A stretch of DNA of 5,264 nt from Bordetella parapertussis. Its GTDB lineage: Bacteria > Pseudomonadota > Gammaproteobacteria > Burkholderiales > SG8-39. Under the pieces are notes generated by a model that ran no database searches, was not told the DNA's origin, and worked only from the letters and a program-made list of their open reading frames with translations. Location of the stretch: contig CAMBSA010000179.1 in the NCBI GenBank assembly GCA_945869935.1, forward strand, positions 1 through 5,264, read 5' to 3'. Positions 1 through 5,264 of the stretch are shown here, in pieces. The position numbers and the translations under genes were made by a program. Every line of letters begins with the position of its first letter. Positions within the stretch are counted from its first letter, which is position 1.

Positions 1-380
1 CTCAAGAAGCCGCACGATTTCTCGACGAGCGTTCCGACGCCCTGTTTATCGATGTGCGTAGCGAGATGGAATATCTGTTCGTGGGTCATCCGGTAGGTGC
101 ACTTCATGTTCCATGGAACGAAGGCCCCGACTGGGCGATCAATCCGGACTTCGTACCGCAGGTGATGCGTCTCGCCGGGACAGACCCGCTACTGAGGCCG
201 CTGGTGCTGATTTGCCGGAGCGGCAACCGCTCGATCGACGGGGGCGATGCACTAGAAAAGGCGGGCTTTCGAAGCATCTATAACGTGCTTAACGGTTTCG
301 AGGGTGACCTGGACGAAAGCAATCACCGCAATTGCGTGAATGGTTGGCGACGGGAAGGCCTGCCTTGGGAGCAGTGCTAA
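1..380 (+). CDS. Rhodanese-like domain sulfurtransferase (5' end outside window)
   Basis: This is a single-domain rhodanese-family protein, which typically moves a sulfane sulfur through a cysteine persulfide. The frame is open from base 3 to the TAA at 378-380, giving 125 visible residues; the true start is upstream of the window. Visible landmarks are the N-terminal core FIDVRSEMEY (about residues 15-24, with the family Asp17 and Arg19), then GHPVGALHVP (28-37), and the active-site loop CRSGNRS at 71-77 with catalytic Cys71 encoded at 213-215. The tail NGWRREGLPW (113-122) is the usual end of small rhodanese domains. Only about 10-20 N-terminal residues seem to be missing if it is a lone domain, but a longer N-terminal part or an export signal cannot be excluded. 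The acceptor and sulfur donor are unknown. The MFS gene follows after 25 bases, so co-transcription is likely. The family assignment is firm; the physiological role is not. Confidence 0.93.
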   Translation, partial: QEAARFLDERSDALFIDVRSEMEYLFVGHPVGALHVPWNEGPDWAINPDFVPQVMRLAGTDPLLRPLVLICRSGNRSIDGGDALEKAGFRSIYNVLNGFEGDLDESNHRNCVNGWRREGLPWEQC

Positions 381-405
381 GGCGTTCAAGCGCGCCCGCA
401 TAGCG

Positions 406-1686
406 ATGGCCAGCAGCCTTCCTCCGTTTTCGGCAGCGCTATTGGTCTGGTCGTTCGGCGCAACTCTCTATCTGGTAGGTTTTTTCCAGAGAGTTGCGCC
501 TGCGGTCATCACCACCGAACTCATGGGGGAGTTCGGACTTACCGCTGCTGCACTTGGCAATCTGTCTGCCTTGTATTTCTATACCTATGTGGCAATGCAG
601 ATCCCCACCGGGGTTCTGGTTGACCATTTCGGCCCGCGACGCGTGCTTACCGCGGGTGCGGCTCTTGCCTGTCTCGCCACCCTGCTCTTCTCCCTCTCGT
701 CGAGCTTTGGTCTCGTTGCGACCGGACGTCTCGCGATCGGCGCGTCAGTCGCCGTTGCGTTCGTATCGATGCTCAAGCTTGCGGCGCATTGGGCGTCCCC
801 GTCCCGATTCGCGATGCTGTCGGGACTGGCGCTCGCATGCGGCGTCATCGGCGGAGTAACAGCCGGTGTTCCCCTGCGGCTTGCCGTCGATGGTTTCGGT
901 TGGCGCAATGTGATGCTTGGGGTTGGGATCGCCACAGGAGTCCTTTCGGTCTTCACATGGTGGGTTGTCCGCGATGATCCCCGCGAGCGCGGATATTCGG
1001 GATTTGCCGAAGGAAACTCAGGTTCACGTCCCGCGCATACGATGCTTGGTGGCATTCGTGAAGTGCTGCGTTATCCGAATGTCTGGTTCTCGTTTATTGC
1101 CTGCGGAGCCATTACTGGCCCCGTCCTTGCGTTCGGCGGCCTTTGGGGTGTGCCGTTTCTGGTCACCCACTACGGGATGTCCACGGCAAACGCGGCCTTT
1201 GTGACGTCGGTATTACTTGTCGCGTGGGCTGTGGGAGGGCCGATTGCCGGCGCTCTGTCGGATCGGTTGCAACAACGCAAAGCACCGATCGCCGTCGGCG
1301 GAATCGTCGCGACGATACTCTGGTGCGTCGTCATCTGGGTGCCCGGGCTTCCCTATCCCGTACTACTTGCGGTGCTCGCGCTGATCGGTTTTTCGTCTGC
1401 CGTGATCATCATCGGCTTCGCGTTCGCGAAAGAGTCGGCTCCTGCGACATTGGCGGGTACGGCATCCGGTATCGCCAACATGGGAAACATGCTGGGCGGA
1501 ATGGTCATGCAGCCTGTGATCGGAGAAATACTCGATGCCAGCTGGTCAGGCTCCGTCGATCATAGTGTGCGGATATATGAGCTTACCGCGTACCAGGCAG
1601 GATTCGGATTCATGCTCGTGTGGCTTGCGCTTGGAACCGTCGCAGTGTTCTTCTCAAGGGAAACCCGTTGCCAGCAGATCGCCTAG
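406..1686 (+). CDS. MFS-family permease, 12 predicted transmembrane helices
   Basis: This is an inner-membrane secondary carrier of the major facilitator superfamily, 426 residues from the chosen ATG, a normal MFS length. Hydrophobic segments fall in two six-helix halves (about residues 8-188 and 225-416) joined by a hydrophilic loop at about 189-222 that begins RDDPRERGY. The loop after helix 2 carries motif A, GVLVDHFGPRRVL (69-81, with Asp73, Gly76 and Arg79). Helix 4 has GRLAIG (107-112), and the repeated loop in the second half has GALSDRLQQRK (282-292). KESAPATLAGTASGIANMGN (342-361) is a conserved second-half signature of this general type of carrier. An in-frame ATG at 340 would add 22 residues, but they would overlap the rhodanese gene by 41 bases and contain no helix, so 406 is preferred. 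No strong ribosome binding site is visible for either start. The substrate cannot be inferred; an organic anion is plausible from family resemblance. Linked to the upstream rhodanese gene by a 25-base spacer. Confidence 0.93.
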   Translation: MASSLPPFSAALLVWSFGATLYLVGFFQRVAPAVITTELMGEFGLTAAALGNLSALYFYTYVAMQIPTGVLVDHFGPRRVLTAGAALACLATLLFSLSSSFGLVATGRLAIGASVAVAFVSMLKLAAHWASPSRFAMLSGLALACGVIGGVTAGVPLRLAVDGFGWRNVMLGVGIATGVLSVFTWWVVRDDPRERGYSGFAEGNSGSRPAHTMLGGIREVLRYPNVWFSFIACGAITGPVLAFGGLWGVPFLVTHYGMSTANAAFVTSVLLVAWAVGGPIAGALSDRLQQRKAPIAVGGIVATILWCVVIWVPGLPYPVLLAVLALIGFSSAVIIIGFAFAKESAPATLAGTASGIANMGNMLGGMVMQPVIGEILDASWSGSVDHSVRIYELTAYQAGFGFMLVWLALGTVAVFFSRETRCQQIA

Positions 1687-1697
1687 GGAGCCACTGA

Positions 1698-1720
1698 ACA
1701 AGGGGGCATCGCCCCCTTGT
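1698..1720 (+). terminator. Inverted repeat after the MFS gene, probable terminator
   Basis: A perfect 10-bp inverted repeat (ACAAGGGGGC / GCCCCCTTGT) with a three-base ATC loop starts 12 bases after the MFS stop codon. The stem is GC-rich, as in intrinsic terminators, but the following bases (ATATCCCC) are a poor U-tract. It could therefore be a weak terminator, an RNA 3'-end stabiliser, or an element serving both convergent units, since read on the other strand it also lies downstream of dctM (about 190 bases past its stop). Confidence 0.65.
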
Positions 1721-1906
1721 ATATCCCCTACTCCAGAGGGATGCTCTGTTCGATTCGTTGCACAATTAGGACTTGATCAGAGCTTCCCTGGAAGTCGGCA
1801 GCAACACGCTGCGCTCCGTTCAAACTGTCAGAAGCCGGGCTCTAGCGACTTTGCTTCGGATACGCCACCGGGTTCGTCGCCGGTAACAGGCACTTCGGGG
1901 TCTGCT

Positions 1907-3211
1907 TCATACCTTCAGCAACGCGGGCAGCCAGTTGGCAAGGCCCGGGACCGCGATCAACAACCCGATGAGGACAAAATCCGCTGCGAGGAACGGCAGC
2001 GTGCCCATGTATATACGCGCAACCGGAATTTCGGGATGCTGTGCCTGGATCACAAATACCGTCATTCCGGTCGGGGGACTTATCAGGCCGATTGTGCACA
2101 TGACGGTAACGAAAATTCCGAACCACACACCGTCATATCCAATGCCCGTGATCAGCGGCAGCGTCACCGGAACGGTTATCAGTATCGTGCTTACTTCATC
2201 GAGAAACGTTCCAAGCAGGAAATACAGCGCGATCACCGCGAAAAGAATCCATCCGGGCCCCACGCCGGACTGCTGGACCATACGGGCAAGCTCGTTCGGA
2301 AACTGGGTGAGAACAATAAACCGGGAAAAAATGAATGCTCCCACGATAACGAAGAAAATCGAGGCGGTGGTGTATGCCGTCTCGAGAAGTGCATCGACAA
2401 GCCCGCGCAACGTCATCGCACCGGTCGCGAATGCGATGATGATTGCGGCAAACGCCGCTACCGCGGCCGCCTCGGTCGGGGAGAACCATCCAAGATAGAT
2501 TCCGAACACCGCAAAGAAAAACAGGATGCCGAGTTTCCAGATCCCGACCGCGGCGCGAAGGCGCGCCGCCAGTGGAACCGCCGGAACGCGGGGGATCCAT
2601 TTCGGGCGCCACCACGCCACAAGCCAGACCGTTATCACGTACATCGCTGCCAGAATGAAACCGGGGAGGAATGCCGCTGCGTAAAGTTTTGGCAGCGACT
2701 GCTCGGCAACGATCGCATAGATTGCAAGCAAAACCGACGGCGGAATCAAAACGTCAAGCGTGCCTGCGGATGCCACCGCCCCGGCTGCAAAGGCCGGGTC
2801 ATAGCCGTGTTTGCGCATCTCCGGGATTGCGACCTTCGAAAAGGTTGCCGCAGTGGCGATTGAAGACCCGCAGATAGCACCGAACAATGCGCAAGAGCCG
2901 ATGGTTGCATTGGCAAGAGCCCCGCGTACGCCGGAGAACAGCGCGTTGCAGGCCTGAAACAGTTCGGTAGCCATGTTCGCCCTTGAGGCCACTGCGCCCA
3001 TGAGGATGAACAGCGGGATTACCGAAAACGAATACGCACTGGCGAGTTCGAACGGTACGGTACCGGCCATCTTCAATGCCTTGCCCCAGCCGTCCAGTGC
3101 CGCATATCCCGCAAGGCCGGCCGCGGCGAGCGAAATCGCGATCGGAACACGCGCAAAGATAAGTAACAGGAGAAACAGCACGCCGAGCGCACCAATCAGG
3201 GCAACGCTCAT
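1907..3211 (-). CDS. dctM: TRAP transporter large permease subunit (DctM family)
   Basis: This is the large, ion-coupled transport subunit of a tripartite ATP-independent periplasmic (TRAP) transporter in the inner membrane, which moves the substrate delivered by the DctP-type binding protein. It is 434 residues, the usual DctM length, and hydrophobic throughout, with roughly a dozen membrane segments. Family signatures seen in order are GAICGSSIATAAT (111-123), GTLDVLIPPSV (150-160), SPTEAAAVAA (244-253), LLGTFLDEVSTILITVPV (332-349) and IGLISPPTGMTVFV (374-387). These correspond to the repeated substrate- and ion-site hairpin regions of the family. The frame stays open upstream to 3367, but those 52 residues are not family-like and overlap dctQ. 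The ATG at 3211 gives the expected short N-terminus leading straight into helix 1, overlaps the dctQ stop as ATGA, and has AGGA about 10 bases upstream. The substrate is unknown. The symbol is a family name and does not imply C4-dicarboxylate specificity. Confidence 0.96.
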   Translation of the reverse strand: MSVALIGALGVLFLLLLIFARVPIAISLAAAGLAGYAALDGWGKALKMAGTVPFELASAYSFSVIPLFILMGAVASRANMATELFQACNALFSGVRGALANATIGSCALFGAICGSSIATAATFSKVAIPEMRKHGYDPAFAAGAVASAGTLDVLIPPSVLLAIYAIVAEQSLPKLYAAAFLPGFILAAMYVITVWLVAWWRPKWIPRVPAVPLAARLRAAVGIWKLGILFFFAVFGIYLGWFSPTEAAAVAAFAAIIIAFATGAMTLRGLVDALLETAYTTASIFFVIVGAFIFSRFIVLTQFPNELARMVQQSGVGPGWILFAVIALYFLLGTFLDEVSTILITVPVTLPLITGIGYDGVWFGIFVTVMCTIGLISPPTGMTVFVIQAQHPEIPVARIYMGTLPFLAADFVLIGLLIAVPGLANWLPALLKV

Positions 3212-3681
3212 TGGTTGGTATTCCTGGTACGCTGAAACAGCATGCCAAGCGCCGCGATTGCCGACAGGATCAGGCCGGCAAGAACCGGGATCCAGTAAAG
3301 AATTTTCGGAAGCGACAAATCGGATGTAACGTCGCCAAAAGCCAACGTATCCTTGGCAGCAAGCCATCCCTGTGTCGCCATGATTCCCAGTAAAAACAGC
3401 GAAACGGCGAGAGCAATCCTCTTGAGCACGGGAACTGACCGCGGTGCGATCGGGTCGATAAGATCCACCACGATGTTTTCTTCCCGGAGGAACACCGCGG
3501 GTAGAGCAAGGAAAAAACTCGCCGCCAGCAACAGCTCGATGATTTCAAGGGCTCCACGGATAGGCGTGTTTGAGGCCGCACGCAGCACGACGTCGGCGAC
3601 TGTAAGCAGCATCATCGCTGTAATAAAAAAACTCGCTACCCAGCCGCACAAAGACGCAAAAATGGTGCGCCAGTTTTTCAT
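3208..3681 (-). CDS. dctQ: TRAP transporter small permease subunit (DctQ family)
   Basis: This is the small membrane subunit of the TRAP transporter, which forms a complex with DctM and is needed for transport. It has 157 residues and four hydrophobic segments (about 13-36, 45-65, 86-106 and 127-148), the standard DctQ plan. Family-like features are ADVVLR at the end of helix 1 (29-34), the acidic EIIELLLAASFFLALPAVFL helix 2 (46-65), ENIVVDLI (68-75) just after it, where many relatives have H-I-x-V-D, and SLPKILYWIPVLAG leading into helix 4 (123-136). The ATG at 3681 starts a short charged N-terminus (MKNWR) directly before helix 1. The ribosome binding site is weak. The TGA at 3208-3210 overlaps the dctM ATG by four bases. 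The 127-base gap to dctP holds a stem-loop. As in most of the family, primary sequence conservation is low, so the identification rests on helix pattern plus position between dctP and dctM. Confidence 0.94.
   Translation of the reverse strand: MKNWRTIFASLCGWVASFFITAMMLLTVADVVLRAASNTPIRGALEIIELLLAASFFLALPAVFLREENIVVDLIDPIAPRSVPVLKRIALAVSLFLLGIMATQGWLAAKDTLAFGDVTSDLSLPKILYWIPVLAGLILSAIAALGMLFQRTRNTNQ
3222..3225 (-). promoter_or_regulatory. Ribosome binding site for dctM
   Basis: AGGA on the - strand, 10 bases before the ATG at 3211 and inside the end of dctQ. Together with the ATGA stop/start overlap, it supports the internal ATG over the longer open frame and suggests translational coupling of DctM to DctQ. 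Confidence 0.5.
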
Positions 3682-3702
3682 CGGTCCGCGACGAGGCTTG
3701 CA

Positions 3703-3749
3703 GAGACACGCGCAGCCGACCTCGGCGGCTGCGCGGTGGCACTCGTCTC
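3703..3749 (-). promoter_or_regulatory. Stem-loop in the dctP-dctQ gap
   Basis: A perfect 10-bp GC-rich inverted repeat (CGCGCAGCCG at 3709-3718 with CGGCTGCGCG at 3726-3735, 7-base loop) is flanked by a further outer pairing GAGAC / GTCTC (3703-3707 with 3745-3749) separated by unequal internal loops. No U-run follows it on the - strand, so it is not a standard intrinsic terminator. In TRAP operons, stem-loops between the binding-protein gene and the membrane genes are thought to let the binding protein be made in excess, by RNA stabilisation or partial termination. That role is inferred here from position. Confidence 0.6.
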
Positions 3750-3808
3750 AGTGTCAGACGTGATCTGAAAGTGTGCCAGCGCGCTGCCAATCCGCGGGGT
3801 CAAGGCTG

Positions 3809-4846
3809 TCAGTTCCAAAAGCTCTTTGAATTTCTGGAATGCTTCTCGGCGAGTGCACGCATCATCGTATAGACCGCCCGGGCAGGGAGTTTCTTCTCTT
3901 CAAGTTCCTTGATCTTGGCTTCCGACACTTGGTCACCGATCTGGCGCACCTTCGCGGAGTCTGCAGCCGAAAGTCTGAGGGCGTCGCCACCACCGTCGAT
4001 CAGGGCCTTTTTCCCGGGAACGTCGAGGGAGTCCCATGCTTCGCCGACTTCTTTTTCCTTCCCGGTGGTGGTGTCCATGACAAGCTTCTTCAGGTCGGAC
4101 GGAAGCTTGTTCCAGAAATCCTCGTTCATCGCCACGCCGAAACTTCCGACGTAGGAATACAGCTCGGTCGTGTGCTTGACGATGCCACCGAGCTTGAACG
4201 CGATGCCGGCGCCGCCGTAATCAATGAAGGTTCCGTCGATGGTTCCCTTCTGCAGCTGCTCGGAAATTTCAGTGGGCGGGACACCCACCGGCGTTGCGCC
4301 GAGCGCGGCGACGAAATCACGCACGGTCGGAGAAACGAATCGCAAGCGCATACCCTTGAAATCATCCAGCGTACGGATCGGCTTTTTCGTCGTGTGCACA
4401 TTGCCTGGCTGGTGCGTGAGGAGCATCAGCAGCTTCACGCCCCGGTGTTCCGCATCAAGATACTTCGACCTCAGCTCGGGATCGTTCAGTACCTTGGTGC
4501 CGATTTCAGAACTGCCGACCATGAAAGGCAGGTTGATGAGCTCGGTGAGCGGAAAGCGTCCCGGAGTGCTTCCGTGAAGAAACCAGGACGCATCCGACCT
4601 TCCGGTGCGCGCGAAGTCGTATTCCTGCGCCACGGGCCCCATCTGCGAAGCCGGAAACCTCTTGACCGTGATTCGGCCTCCCGACCCCTTTTCCAACTGT
4701 TCGGACCACTTGATCAGCCATTGCGACATCGCATGCTGATCGCCGACGAAGTACGACAGTTTCATTTCGAATTTCTGCTGCGCGATCGCGCCGACCGAGA
4801 AAAGTGCAAGCGCGGCTGCTCCGATAATCGAACGGATTGTCTTCAT
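3809..4846 (-). CDS. dctP: TRAP transporter periplasmic substrate-binding protein (DctP family)
   Basis: This is the periplasmic receptor that binds the substrate and delivers it to the DctQM membrane complex. It is 345 residues, with a Sec signal peptide: basic start MKTIR, hydrophobic core at about 6-20, and a likely signal peptidase I cut after AIA at 20-22. The mature part begins with a typical first strand (KFEMKLSYF, 25-33). PGRFPLTELINLPF (95-108) and RTLDDFKGMRLRF (158-170) are DctP-family signatures. Arg169 is the probable equivalent of the conserved arginine that pairs with the ligand carboxylate. PPTEISEQLQKGTIDG (190-205) is the conserved second-domain segment. An in-frame GTG at 4897 would add 17 residues before the signal peptide; the ATG at 4846 is preferred because it has a strong AGAGGAG site and gives a clean signal sequence. 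The start overlaps the VOC stop codon as ATGA. A carboxylate ligand is expected from the family, but its identity is unknown. Confidence 0.95.
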   Translation of the reverse strand: MKTIRSIIGAAALALFSVGAIAQQKFEMKLSYFVGDQHAMSQWLIKWSEQLEKGSGGRITVKRFPASQMGPVAQEYDFARTGRSDASWFLHGSTPGRFPLTELINLPFMVGSSEIGTKVLNDPELRSKYLDAEHRGVKLLMLLTHQPGNVHTTKKPIRTLDDFKGMRLRFVSPTVRDFVAALGATPVGVPPTEISEQLQKGTIDGTFIDYGGAGIAFKLGGIVKHTTELYSYVGSFGVAMNEDFWNKLPSDLKKLVMDTTTGKEKEVGEAWDSLDVPGKKALIDGGGDALRLSAADSAKVRQIGDQVSEAKIKELEEKKLPARAVYTMMRALAEKHSRNSKSFWN

Positions 4847-5264
4847 TGCATCGACTCCTCTTTCGTGGGTGATTTCAACGGCATTTTGGCCAGCCACTGA
4901 TTGATGACCTCCGGGTCATCGAAGAGCGTCTCAAGCTCGGTGCGCGCCTCTTCCTCTGTCTGAAGCGCGGACGGCACCACGCCAAGATGCGCCGGAGCGC
5001 GGCTTGTCGCGATCTCGAGTCGTATGCCATTCGGATCATAGAAATAAGCTGACCAGAAACGCCCACCGAGCGATACGGGGCCGATCACGTTGATGCCGCA
5101 GGACTTCACGTGCTCGATCACCTTGTCAAATCTGTCCATCGGGACATGAAACGCGATGTGCTGCATACCACCGGGAAGGTCGCGATTTTGCCTGGCCAGT
5201 CCCTTGGGGTATTCGAAGAACGCGAGCAGCTCGTCGTTGCCCATGTTGAAGAAGTAGTGGCGCA
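4843..5264 (-). CDS. VOC-superfamily (glyoxalase / extradiol dioxygenase fold) protein, N-terminus outside window
   Basis: This is the C-terminal part of a vicinal-oxygen-chelate fold protein. The frame is open to the right edge (the visible part starts near RHYFFNMGND), so the Met encoded at 5244 is probably internal. Counting that Met as 1, the end of one module is DELLAFFEY (4-12), then the second beta-alpha-beta-beta-beta module runs from MQHIAFHV (27-34) to FYDPNGIRLEIATS (68-81). His29 and Glu77 sit where the superfamily places metal ligands, and Glu11 may be another; at least one expected His is outside the window. About 50 residues of tail follow, rich in acidic residues and probably helical. 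The fold includes glyoxalase I, extradiol ring-cleavage dioxygenases, epimerases and antibiotic-resistance proteins, so the reaction cannot be assigned. Its TGA (4843-4845) overlaps the dctP ATG by four bases, which makes it part of the TRAP operon and a likely cytoplasmic processor of the imported compound or a derivative. Confidence 0.88.
   Translation of the reverse strand, partial: RHYFFNMGNDELLAFFEYPKGLARQNRDLPGGMQHIAFHVPMDRFDKVIEHVKSCGINVIGPVSLGGRFWSAYFYDPNGIRLEIATSRAPAHLGVVPSALQTEEEARTELETLFDDPEVINQWLAKMPLKSPTKEESMQ
4855..4861 (-). promoter_or_regulatory. Ribosome binding site that fixes the dctP start
   Basis: AGAGGAG on the - strand with 8 bases before the ATG at 4846, the best Shine-Dalgarno match among the starts examined here. 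It lies inside the last codons of the VOC gene, so DctP can be initiated efficiently as well as by coupling, in keeping with the high demand for a binding protein. Confidence 0.75.

Noticed and set aside
585..1055. A 156-codon frame on the - strand inside the MFS gene
   Set aside because: The product is a Pro/Thr/Arg-rich composition artefact with no motifs, and the + strand carries an intact MFS protein.
1721..1906. Possible small gene or gene remnant in the convergent gap
   Set aside because: Short frames on both strands were read by eye. None had a start, ribosome binding site and recognisable sequence together; nothing can be supported here.
1535..2863. A 442-codon open frame on the + strand, antisense to most of dctM
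   Set aside because: Its translation is full of Arg, Cys, His, Asp and Gln with no hydrophobic pattern or domain. It runs through the hairpin and the intergenic gap, and the opposite strand encodes a clear DctM with all family motifs. Long antisense frames are common opposite GC-rich genes.
3212..3367. N-terminal extension of DctM by 52 residues
   Set aside because: The extension overlaps dctQ out of frame, is rich in Arg, Cys and Trp, and resembles no DctM N-terminus; the ATG at 3211 with the ATGA overlap is better.
3777..3786. Perfect 10-base palindrome CAGCGCGCTG in the dctP-dctQ gap, considered as an operator
   Set aside because: It is short, GC-rich and not extended on either side, has no promoter next to it, and lies inside an operon; it may be chance.
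3839..4900. A 353-codon open frame on the + strand, antisense to dctP
   Set aside because: It lacks a recognisable domain and mirrors a well-supported DctP gene with signal peptide and strong ribosome binding site; it is a codon-bias artefact.
1..5264. A defence, mobile or otherwise novel multi-gene system
   Set aside because: All six genes belong to well-known families (rhodanese, MFS, TRAP P/Q/M, VOC). No transposase, integrase, direct repeats, tRNA-associated junction or repeat array was seen.

Overview
The window looks like an ordinary metabolic and transport region of a moderately GC-rich Gram-negative bacterium, probably a proteobacterium. The evidence is a complete periplasmic-binding-protein-dependent TRAP transporter with a Sec signal peptide, GC-rich codon use, and tightly packed operons. 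The general style of the genes resembles Burkholderiales and their relatives, but that placement is an impression from protein style and not a computed result.

Layout: two gene groups converge on a 220-base gap at 1687-1906. On the + strand, a rhodanese-domain sulfurtransferase cut at its 5' end by the window edge (1-380) is followed after 25 bases by a 12-helix MFS permease (406-1686). A perfect 10-bp inverted repeat just after the permease stop probably ends or protects the transcript. On the - strand, reading from the right edge, a VOC-superfamily (glyoxalase / extradiol dioxygenase fold) protein that enters from outside the window (4843-5264) overlaps dctP (3809-4846) by ATGA. After a 127-base gap with a strong stem-loop comes dctQ (3208-3681), which in turn overlaps dctM (1907-3211) by ATGA.

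How they work together: DctP captures a substrate, most likely a carboxylate, in the periplasm. The DctQ-DctM membrane complex imports it using an ion gradient. The coupled VOC gene suggests that the imported compound, or something derived from it, is processed by a metal-dependent VOC enzyme, for example ring cleavage, isomerisation or aldehyde-adduct chemistry. The substrate cannot be read from the sequence. The rhodanese/MFS pair is a separate transcription unit with no demonstrable link to the TRAP genes other than position.

I found no RNA genes, mobile elements, CRISPR arrays or clear promoters. The promoters of both units probably lie outside the window. I saw no strong sign of a novel system. 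The most informative points are the VOC-TRAP coupling, the stem-loop between dctP and dctQ, and the pairing of a rhodanese with an MFS carrier.
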